Shown in pieces: positions 1-5,393 of a DNA stretch of 5,393 nt; the stretch's first letter is position 1; every line of letters starts with the position of its first letter. Below the pieces are notes generated by a model. That model ran no database searches, had not been told where the DNA came from, and worked only from the letters and a program-made list of their open reading frames with translations. A program made the translations under genes and the position numbers. Origin of the DNA: an uncultured Chitinophagaceae bacterium (GTDB taxonomy: Bacteria > Bacteroidota > Bacteroidia > Chitinophagales > Chitinophagaceae); assembly GCA_903832075.1 (NCBI GenBank), contig CAILAF010000471.1, positions 1 to 5,393 on the forward strand. Direction: 5' to 3'.

Positions 1-2
1 AT

Positions 3-659
3 AAATTTGGATTCATGATGCTAATGGTAATTGGTGGTGCTGTTTATTCATGGAATCTGTATCAATCCGGTGCAATGCAAAGTATGTATATGTGGATGAT
101 GATTGGTTTGTTCGGCGGAATGATTACCGGATTTGTTATTGTATTCAAACCCAATTGGGCTCCTTATTTAGCACCTGCGTATGGAATTTTGGAAGGATTA
201 TTATTAGGAAGCATTTCTGCTGTCATGAATGATGCATTCAAAGAAAAATATCCTGGATTGGTAATGCAAGCAGTTGGATTAACTTTTGGTGTTGCCATTG
301 CAATGTTCTTGTTATATAATTTTAGAATTATTAAAGCAACAGAAAAGTTTAAGAGCATGATCATTACTGCAACAGTTGGTATTTTTATTTTTTATCTGCT
401 TACAATGATAGTTGGTTGGTTTGGTGTGAGTATGCCTTTTATGTACGATTCAAGTTTATTAGGCATTGGTATTAGTTTATTTATTGTTGCCATTGCTGCA
501 TTGAATTTAATTTTAGATTTTGATATGATTGAACGTGGCGCTGAAACCGGTGCTCCTAAATTCATGGAGTGGTATGGCGCATGGGCACTATTGGTTACCA
601 TTGTTTGGTTATACATTGAAATATTGAAATTGTTAAGTCGTTTCGCAAAAAGGAACTAA
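3..659 (+). CDS. Bax inhibitor-1/YccA-like integral membrane protein (BaxI_1 type), 5' truncated by window edge
   Basis: Multi-pass inner-membrane protein of the Bax inhibitor-1/YccA superfamily, bacterial BaxI_1 type. The physiological role of this branch in bacteria is poorly defined; relatives are linked to ion leak or membrane-protease modulation. The reading frame is open to the left edge: codons 3-14 read K-F-G-F before the first ATG at 15. Those residues continue into the first hydrophobic segment, so the ATGs at 15 and 18 are very likely internal and some N-terminal residues are missing. About seven hydrophobic segments follow, near nt 15-62, 84-146, 165-227, 252-323, 348-425, 456-530 and 561-644. 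Diagnostic motifs are PAYGILEGLLLGSIS (nt 174-218), the LDFDMIERG motif starting at nt 513 and the C-terminal EWYGAWALLVTIVWLYIEIL stretch. The protein ends in a short basic tail. It is followed by its own terminator, so it is the end of its transcription unit. The family call is fairly sure; function is not. Confidence 0.85.
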   Translation, partial: KFGFMMLMVIGGAVYSWNLYQSGAMQSMYMWMMIGLFGGMITGFVIVFKPNWAPYLAPAYGILEGLLLGSISAVMNDAFKEKYPGLVMQAVGLTFGVAIAMFLLYNFRIIKATEKFKSMIITATVGIFIFYLLTMIVGWFGVSMPFMYDSSLLGIGISLFIVAIAALNLILDFDMIERGAETGAPKFMEWYGAWALLVTIVWLYIEILKLLSRFAKRN

Positions 660-679
660 TCTTTTTTAATTCATCATAT

Positions 680-716
680 AAATATGGGACAATTAAAAAC
701 TGTCCCATATTTTTTT
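680..716 (+). terminator. Intrinsic terminator of the Bax1-like gene
   Basis: A perfect 12-bp stem, 680-691 (AAATATGGGACA) pairing with 701-712, encloses a 9-base loop (692-700). The 3' arm runs directly into seven T residues (710-716). It starts 21 bases after the stop codon. This is a standard rho-independent terminator for the plus strand. There is no matching A tract on the left, so it is probably not efficient for the other strand. Confidence 0.9.
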
Positions 717-741
717 ATAACTTGGTTGAATAATTTCTCTC

Positions 742-2751
742 ATGCTATTTCAAGAACACAGACATCATTTATCGAATTCACAACTCACTAATATTTATAA
801 GCAATTATTATTTCCTCGAATGATTGAGGATAAAATGTTGGTGTTATTGCGGCAAGGAAAAATAAGTAAATGGTTTAGTGGAATTGGGCAAGAAGCTATT
901 GCAGTTGGCTCTACGCTTGCATTACAACCTGATGAATGGATTATGCCTATGCATAGAAATTTGGGTGTGTTCACTACCAGACAAATGCCTTTGCATAAAC
1001 TATTCATGCAATGGCAAGGTAATAAAGATGGTTATAGTAAAGGACGAGAAAGAAGTTTTCATTTTGGTAGTAAAGAACATTTTATTTGTGGAATGATTTC
1101 TCATTTAGGTCCGCAATTAGCTGTTGCAGATGGAGTTTCATTAGCATATAAACTTAAAAAAGAAAATAAAATTTCATTAGCATATAGTGGCGAAGGCGGT
1201 ACAAGTGAAGGAGATTTTCATGAAGCATTGAATGTTGCTGCTGTGTGGGATCTGCCAATTATTTTCTTAATTGAAAATAATGGTTATGGATTAAGCACAC
1301 CTGTTATTGAACAATTCCGTTGCAAAAATTTAATTGATAAAGCCATTGGTTATGGAATGGAATCTGTTCAAATTGATGGCAATAATATTTTGGAAGTTTA
1401 TGATACTGTTAAAGGTGTTCGCGATTATTGCATTCAACATCAAAAACCATATTTAATTGAATGCATGACTTTCAGAATGCGTGGACATGAGGAAGCCAGC
1501 GGAACAAAATATGTTCCTAAAGAATTGTTTGAAGAATGGGGCAAAAAAGATCCCATCAAAAATTATGAGCAATGGTTAGTGAATGAAAATGTAATAACGG
1601 AAATGGATATTGCTGATATAAGAAATGAATTTCGTTCACTCATCGAATCGGAATTAAATATTGCTTATGCTGCAAATGAAATGGAAGTTGATACGCATGA
1701 AGAGTTGAATGATGTATATGCTCAGAAAGTTACAAGTTATAAGTTTCAAGTTGCAAGTAAGCCTGAAACAAGCGACCTGCAACCAGTAACTGCAAAACGT
1801 TTCATTGATGCATTGAAAGATGGATTAAATCAATCCATGCTGCAACATGAGAATTTAATTTTAATGGGACAGGATATTGCAGAGTATGGCGGTGCATTTA
1901 AAATAACGGAAGGTTTTGTTCAAAAATATGGGAAAGACAGAGTACGCAATACGCCGATTTGTGAAAGTGCTATTGTGGGTGCAGCATTGGGATTGAGTTT
2001 GGAAGGATTTAAATCTGTTATGGAAATGCAGTTTGCAGATTTTTCATCTGTAGGATTTAATCAAATCGTCAATAATCTTGCAAAGATTCATTATCGCTGG
2101 AATGTAAATGCAGATGTTGTTATTCGTATGCCAACAGGTGCCGGTGTTGGTGCAGGTCCGTTTCATTCGCAAAGTAATGAAGCATGGTTTGCACATGTGC
2201 CGGGATTAAAAATTGTTTATCCATCAACTCCCGAAGATGCCAAAGGTTTATTGATTGCGGCTATCAATGATCCAAATCCTGTTTTATATTTTGAACATAA
2301 AGCTTTGTATAGAAGTATCACCGGAAATGTTCCTGATGAATATTATGAAATTGAAATTGGCAAAGCAAAATTAATTGAAGAAGGAGATGATATTACCATC
2401 ATTACCTATGGTGCCGGTGTTCATTGGGCATTAGAATATGCGCAGCAATATTTAGATGTATCATTTCATATTCTTGATTTAAGAACATTATTGCCGTTAG
2501 ATTATCATGCAATTAAACAAGCAGTTGCTGCAACAGGAAAAATTTTAATATTACATGAAGACACTTTAACAGGCGGTATTGGTGGCGAAATCAGTGCATG
2601 GATAACAGAACATTGCTTTGAAATGCTTGATGCGCCTGTGTTGCGTTGTGCAAGTTTAGATACACCTATTCCGTTTAATTTAGAATTGGAAAAAAACTTT
2701 TTAGCAAAATCAAGATTGCATGAATGTGTAGAAAAATTATTACAATACTAA
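742..2751 (+). CDS. Fused E1 component (alpha + beta subunits) of a thiamine-diphosphate 2-oxoacid dehydrogenase, probably branched-chain type
   Basis: A 669-residue cytoplasmic enzyme that would decarboxylate a 2-oxoacid with thiamine diphosphate (TPP) and pass the acyl group to a lipoyl E2. Residues about 15-310 are the E1 alpha domain: IGQEAIAVG (48-56), and the TPP/Mg site from G150-E151-G152 to N179-N180. The usual GDG is GEG, as in branched-chain E1 alpha. Residues 321-327 (ELNDVYA) look like a normal E1 alpha C-terminus. After a linker (about 328-348), the E1 beta half starts: GQDIAEYGGAF (376-386), TPICE with the likely catalytic E408, FHSQS with H475, then the transketolase C-terminal domain from about 535 (LRTLLPLD 580-587, HEDTLTGGIGGE 605-616). 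TPICE, MQFADF and FNQIVN resemble branched-chain more than pyruvate E1 beta, but the substrate is not proven. One-chain alpha/beta E1 proteins are common in Bacteroidota. No E2 or E3 gene is adjacent. The ATG at 742 fits the domain start; there is no Shine-Dalgarno sequence. Confidence 0.92.
   Translation: MLFQEHRHHLSNSQLTNIYKQLLFPRMIEDKMLVLLRQGKISKWFSGIGQEAIAVGSTLALQPDEWIMPMHRNLGVFTTRQMPLHKLFMQWQGNKDGYSKGRERSFHFGSKEHFICGMISHLGPQLAVADGVSLAYKLKKENKISLAYSGEGGTSEGDFHEALNVAAVWDLPIIFLIENNGYGLSTPVIEQFRCKNLIDKAIGYGMESVQIDGNNILEVYDTVKGVRDYCIQHQKPYLIECMTFRMRGHEEASGTKYVPKELFEEWGKKDPIKNYEQWLVNENVITEMDIADIRNEFRSLIESELNIAYAANEMEVDTHEELNDVYAQKVTSYKFQVASKPETSDLQPVTAKRFIDALKDGLNQSMLQHENLILMGQDIAEYGGAFKITEGFVQKYGKDRVRNTPICESAIVGAALGLSLEGFKSVMEMQFADFSSVGFNQIVNNLAKIHYRWNVNADVVIRMPTGAGVGAGPFHSQSNEAWFAHVPGLKIVYPSTPEDAKGLLIAAINDPNPVLYFEHKALYRSITGNVPDEYYEIEIGKAKLIEEGDDITIITYGAGVHWALEYAQQYLDVSFHILDLRTLLPLDYHAIKQAVAATGKILILHEDTLTGGIGGEISAWITEHCFEMLDAPVLRCASLDTPIPFNLELEKNFLAKSRLHECVEKLLQY
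1729..1790. repeat. CAAGTT-rich imperfect palindrome inside the E1 alpha/beta linker
   Basis: The left half (1729-1760) contains GTTAC followed by reiterated AAGTT units: CAAGTT at 1733 and 1747, AAGTTT at 1741, and CAAGT at 1754. The right half carries ACCTGCAACC and GTAAC. Arms 1729-1757 and 1762-1790 are in register as an inverted repeat, 18 of 29 positions matching by hand count, including GTTAC/GTAAC at the ends. The words resemble intergenic CAAGTTGCAAGT / ACCTGCAACC repeats of Bacteroidota genomes, from memory rather than a search. Here the element is read in frame as residues 330-349 (VTSYKFQVASK...), between the two E1 domains. It could also be a chance low-complexity linker. Confidence 0.55.
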
Positions 2752-2767
2752 TCATCAATAAAAGAAA

Positions 2768-4303
2768 ATGAAAAAAATATTTGTTTCAATATTTGTTTAT
2801 TCATTATTGTGTTCATCAAACTTTGCACAAACAAAACAAACGTATCAACCTCCTGCATTTACTGATGCAGACAGATTAAAAAAAGTAGAAGCAACTTTTC
2901 CTTTGATTGAAAAATTATATAAAGATTTTGCAGAAAAAAATCATTTCCCCGGTTATGCTTTTGGAATTGTGCTTGATGGTAAATTAATTTTTTCTGGAAG
3001 CAATGGTTATATTAATATCGAAAAAAAAATTCCTGCTACTACCCAATCAATGTTTCGCATAGCCTCGATGAGTAAGAGTTTCACTGCAATGGCCATTTTA
3101 AAATTGCGTGATGAAGGCAAATTAAAATTAGATGATCCTGCTTATTTATATATTCCTGAATTAAAAAATCAAGAACTTACTTCTGATGCACCGGCAATTA
3201 CTATCAGAAATTTATTAAGTCATTCTGCAGGTTTCCCTGAAGATAATCCATGGGGCGATCGTCAATTAGCAAAAACAGAAAATGATTTAATTGATCTTAT
3301 TAAAAAAGGAATTTCATTCTCCAATGATCCCGGATTAAATTATGAATACAGCAATTTGGGTTTTACTATGTTGGGGTATATCATTCATAAAGTATCAGGA
3401 ATTCCTTATGAAGAATATATCAAAAAAAATATTTGGCAACCTTTGAATATGAATGCTGATTGGGAATATGCAAACATTCCTTCAAATGAATTAGCACATG
3501 GTTATCGTTGGCTGAATGAAAACTGGAGAGAAGAAAATTTATTGCATGATGGTATTTATGGTTCAATGGGTGGAATGATCACTTCTGTTGAATCGTTCAG
3601 TAAATATGTAGCATTTCATTTATCTGCTTATCCTCCAAAAAATGATAAAGAAGTTGGTCCGGTAAAAAGAAGTTCTGTCAGAGAAATGCATCAGCCTTGG
3701 CGTTTTAATACTTTGGTTGCAGATTATAAATTTCCAAACGGAAGACCATGTTCAATTGCAACAGGTTATTGTTATGGTTTAAGTTTTACAAAAGATTGCG
3801 AAGGAAGAACAATGATTGCGCATAGTGGCGGTTTACCTGGCTTTGGTAGTAATTGGCGCATACTTCCTGAATACGGGTTAGGTGTAATTTTATTTGCCAA
3901 TGTTACGTATGCACCAACAGCAGCTGTAAATTTATTGGTGTTAGATACGATTGTTAAGTTAGCAAAATTGCAAGCTCGTCAATTGCCGCCATCAACTATT
4001 TTAACGCAACGTAAAAATGAAATAATAAAATTATTACCCGATTATGCGAATGCAAAATCGTCAAACATATTTGCAGTGAATTTCTTTGATGATTATTTTG
4101 TTGATTCATTAAAAAAAGATGCAACAACTATTTTTAGTAAAGCAGGAAAAATAATTAAAGTTAATGAAGTAGTTCCTGAAAATCAATTACGTGGTTATTT
4201 TATTATTGATTGTGATAAAGGAAAAGTGCAGATCAATTTTACCTTAACGCCGGAAACACCGGCACTTATTCAGGAGTATCATATTAGATTATTGAAAGAG
4301 TAA
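2768..4303 (+). CDS. Exported serine hydrolase, class C beta-lactamase / penicillin-binding-protein fold
   Basis: A 511-residue secreted or periplasmic serine hydrolase of the Beta-lactamase family (PF00144), which includes AmpC, DD-peptidases and esterases; the actual substrate cannot be read from the sequence. The N-terminus is a signal peptide (KK, a hydrophobic core over residues 4-15, likely cleavage near NFAQ at 18-21). A cysteine at 15 lies in the core, but the lipobox context is weak, so a lipoprotein is less likely. The catalytic motifs are complete: SxxK as S100-M-S-K103, YxN as Y194-S-N196, and HSG at 352-354 in place of KTG, as in esterase/DD-peptidase-like members. The catalytic domain ends near residue 400. 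Residues about 412-511 form a separate accessory module with the pattern NIFAVNFF...NQLRGYF...FTLTPETPALIQ, which I take to be the small alpha/beta domain appended to such hydrolases in Bacteroidota. The gene starts 16 bases after the E1 stop with only an AAAAGAAA leader, suggesting cotranscription. No hairpin terminator is visible after it. Confidence 0.9.
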   Translation: MKKIFVSIFVYSLLCSSNFAQTKQTYQPPAFTDADRLKKVEATFPLIEKLYKDFAEKNHFPGYAFGIVLDGKLIFSGSNGYINIEKKIPATTQSMFRIASMSKSFTAMAILKLRDEGKLKLDDPAYLYIPELKNQELTSDAPAITIRNLLSHSAGFPEDNPWGDRQLAKTENDLIDLIKKGISFSNDPGLNYEYSNLGFTMLGYIIHKVSGIPYEEYIKKNIWQPLNMNADWEYANIPSNELAHGYRWLNENWREENLLHDGIYGSMGGMITSVESFSKYVAFHLSAYPPKNDKEVGPVKRSSVREMHQPWRFNTLVADYKFPNGRPCSIATGYCYGLSFTKDCEGRTMIAHSGGLPGFGSNWRILPEYGLGVILFANVTYAPTAAVNLLVLDTIVKLAKLQARQLPPSTILTQRKNEIIKLLPDYANAKSSNIFAVNFFDDYFVDSLKKDATTIFSKAGKIIKVNEVVPENQLRGYFIIDCDKGKVQINFTLTPETPALIQEYHIRLLKE

Positions 4304-4351
4304 TTATTCACATCAAATCCTTGCACTAACATTCATTAGTTTTTGTTTGAT

Positions 4352-4359
4352 TATATTTG
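4352..4359 (+). promoter_or_regulatory. Bacteroidota-type -7 promoter element (TATATTTG) for the small lysine-rich gene
   Basis: TATATTTG is an exact match to the Bacteroidota primary-sigma -7 consensus TAnnTTTG, followed by CA as is often seen. It lies 66 bases before the ATG at 4426, in the only sizeable gap between same-strand genes. Transcription would start near 4365-4367, giving a leader of about 60 bases that is A-rich just before the start codon, as expected where no Shine-Dalgarno is used. No TTG stands at the usual -33 distance; the nearest (4321-4323) is 28 bases upstream of the element. The match is good but the promoter is unproven. Confidence 0.55.
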
Positions 4360-4425
4360 CAGCATCAACGCTCGATAATGTTTGCCGATGAAAATAATTT
4401 TTTGTAACTCAAAAACAAAACAATT

Positions 4426-4686
4426 ATGGCAAATCAAAATGAAAAATTAAGAAACGCAATTGTAAATGCGTTTGAAACTTTCAAGAAAATTAATGACGAA
4501 GCAAACGCTGAAATTCAATCCAAGCTTGAGTTTGTAATAGGTAGCTACGATTTCGATAAAAATCCTGTGGGTTTATACGAATTCGGTAACAAGGCTTTGA
4601 AGACCTTAACAAAGATCAAAGAAAAGAGTACTAAAAAAGTAACCAAGAAAGTAATTGACGATTTAGAGAAAGCTTTGGCAAAGTAA
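4426..4686 (+). CDS. Small lysine-rich protein of unknown function (86 aa)
   Basis: I do not recognise a named family. The 86-residue product has no signal peptide or membrane segment and should be cytoplasmic. Residues about 5-38 look helical and of mixed charge; a central segment FVIGSYDFDKNPVGLYEFG (36-54) looks like an ordered turn or short-strand motif. The C-terminal third (55-86) is a lysine-rich helix with paired KK at 69-70 and 73-74. By count there are 17 basic and 13 acidic residues, so it is mildly basic, with the positive charge at the C-terminal end. Nucleic-acid binding or nucleoid association is possible, but this rests on composition alone. The gene appears monocistronic: a TATATTTG promoter element lies 66 bases upstream and a strong terminator begins 12 bases after the stop. 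The start ATG is preceded by an A-rich leader (CAAAAACAAAACAATT), typical for well-translated Bacteroidota genes. Use of GGT, GAA, AAA and AAC codons looks like a native gene. Confidence 0.8.
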   Translation: MANQNEKLRNAIVNAFETFKKINDEANAEIQSKLEFVIGSYDFDKNPVGLYEFGNKALKTLTKIKEKSTKKVTKKVIDDLEKALAK

Positions 4687-4697
4687 TTTTCTAAAAA

Positions 4698-4733
4698 AAA
4701 TACCGATAAGTTTTCTACATCTTATCGGTATTT
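4698..4733. terminator. Bidirectional intrinsic terminator between convergent genes
   Basis: A perfect 13-bp stem, 4698-4710 (AAATACCGATAAG) with 4721-4733, encloses a 10-base loop. On the plus strand the stem is followed by TTTCAATTTTT, serving the small gene ending at 4686. On the minus strand it is followed by a run of eight T (complement of the A tract 4693-4700), serving the gene whose stop is at 4740-4742. The symmetry and position between two gene ends support use in both directions. Confidence 0.9.
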
Positions 4734-4739
4734 CAATTT

Positions 4740-5393
4740 TTATTTCCAAGTAGTTTTAGGAGCTGTATATCCTGCAATTTTAAATTTGTATTTTCTGTTC
4801 GGATTGTTATCAAAATTTCCTCGCTTTGTATAAATAGCAATAACATATCCAGTTCCACTATTTTTAAAGGTTTGTATATTGGATGGTGCAGTATATACTT
4901 TTATCATTGCTACATCTGCTGGATTAATAAAAGATAATTTGTTGCTGGGTAATTCCATTTCATCTAAAAAGAAAGTGATAGAATTATTTTTCCTTAAATA
5001 GTTTAATGCTCTATTTCTATTAAATATACCTCGAAAACGTAAAAAATCTGTGACGTCAGGATAGCGAGCTATCTGATCGTTTTCTATTCCGTCAAATATT
5101 TTTGCATAGTTATTTCTGAACATTCCGGTTGAATATTCCTCATCAAATAATTCCACTTGCTTTTTATGAATAGCACTAACTGTTACTTCAGGTAAAGTTG
5201 TTTTCAAAAATGCTTTATTGTAATCAAATTGGTAAGAAATATTTTCTATTTTATCCTTCTGGTTCCCAACTGAAATAATTTTTGTTAAAGTAGTTGAAGG
5301 AGTAAATGCTGAATCTAAAGGAGTTTGCAAATTGATGTATAAATCTTTCCAGTCACCATTTTTAGAATAAGAAAAAACAAAAAATGCGCTATC
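4740..5393 (-). CDS. C-terminal part of a large Bacteroidota envelope protein ending in a TonB-receptor-like plug domain (5' truncated by window edge)
   Basis: Reading on the minus strand, the frame is open from the right edge (5393) to the stop at 4742-4740, giving 217 visible residues. A TTG at 5330 could be taken as a start, but the 21 codons upstream (DSAFFVFSYSKNGDW...) continue the same protein, so the true start is outside the window. The visible start, with PLDSAFTPS just after it, resembles the end of a beta-sandwich region in long (about 800-900 aa) exported Bacteroidota proteins. Next comes a segment like a TonB-dependent receptor plug: LPEVTVSAIHKK (visible residues 67-78), ITFFLDEMELP (139-149), NPADVAMIKVY (157-167) and GTGYVIAIYTKRG (180-192). 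The protein ends about 25 residues later with IAGYTAPK, with no transmembrane beta-barrel, so it is not a complete receptor. Such proteins are annotated as plug-domain or carboxypeptidase-regulatory-like proteins with unknown role, probably periplasmic or outer-membrane associated. It converges on the small lysine-rich gene and shares its terminator. Confidence 0.75.
   Translation of the reverse strand, partial: DSAFFVFSYSKNGDWKDLYINLQTPLDSAFTPSTTLTKIISVGNQKDKIENISYQFDYNKAFLKTTLPEVTVSAIHKKQVELFDEEYSTGMFRNNYAKIFDGIENDQIARYPDVTDFLRFRGIFNRNRALNYLRKNNSITFFLDEMELPSNKLSFINPADVAMIKVYTAPSNIQTFKNSGTGYVIAIYTKRGNFDNNPNRKYKFKIAGYTAPKTTWK

Noticed and set aside
15..20. ATG codons at 15 and 18 as the start of the Bax1-like protein
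   Set aside because: The frame is open to the left edge and the preceding residues KFGF merge into the first membrane segment; family members are longer at the N-terminus.
164..616. Minus-strand ORFs at 164-364 and 392-616, and the plus-strand overlap at 50-232
   Set aside because: They lie wholly within the Bax1-like gene in other frames and their translations have no recognisable features.
795..1096. ORFs at 795-1007 (-) and 878-1096 (+)
   Set aside because: They overlap the clearly coding E1 alpha domain and look like out-of-frame shadows.
4304..4351. Possible terminator after the serine hydrolase
   Set aside because: No stem of useful length followed by a T tract is present; TTTTTG at 4340-4345 has no hairpin before it.
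4376..4384. TAATGTTTG as a second -7 promoter element
   Set aside because: The spacing inside the element is three bases instead of two, and the exact match at 4352-4359 is better placed.
4378..4407. A 9-codon upstream ORF (ATG TTT GCC ... TAA) in the leader of the small lysine-rich gene
   Set aside because: Short ATG-to-stop runs are expected by chance in AT-rich leaders; there is no regulatory codon pattern or attenuator hairpin near it.
5328..5330. TTG start for the minus-strand gene
   Set aside because: The frame continues without a stop to 5393 and the upstream residues fit the same protein type, so this is an internal leucine.

Overview
The window looks like a chromosomal segment from a member of the Bacteroidota, probably a Chitinophagaceae- or Sphingobacteriales-like bacterium. 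The evidence is the AT-rich, even base composition, the lack of Shine-Dalgarno sequences with A-rich leaders instead, a textbook Bacteroidota -7 promoter element (TAnnTTTG), and the protein types: a Bax inhibitor-1-like membrane protein, a fused E1 alpha/beta 2-oxoacid dehydrogenase, a secreted beta-lactamase-fold serine hydrolase and a TonB-plug protein without a barrel. Assignments rest on motif recognition by eye; no database search was possible.

Layout. Positions 1-659 (+) hold the 3' part of a Bax1-I/YccA-like membrane protein whose start lies left of the window; a strong intrinsic terminator follows (680-716). Positions 742-2751 (+) encode a single-chain E1 component (alpha plus beta) of a branched-chain or pyruvate-type 2-oxoacid dehydrogenase. 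Sixteen bases later, 2768-4303 (+) encodes an exported class C beta-lactamase-like serine hydrolase, probably on the same transcript. A 122-base gap carries a TATATTTG promoter element and leads into a small lysine-rich protein of unknown function (4426-4686, +). A bidirectional hairpin terminator (4698-4733) separates it from a convergent gene on the minus strand (4740 to the right edge), the C-terminal part of a large Bacteroidota protein ending in a TonB-receptor-like plug domain. That gene runs off the window.

The genes do not form an obvious single system. The E1 enzyme needs E2 and E3 partners that are not here, the hydrolase is a separate envelope enzyme, and the other genes stand alone. 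I found no phage, CRISPR, transposase, toxin-antitoxin or defence features. The most unusual observation is a CAAGTT-rich imperfect palindrome, resembling intergenic repeats seen in Bacteroidota, that is read in frame as the linker joining the E1 alpha and E1 beta halves.
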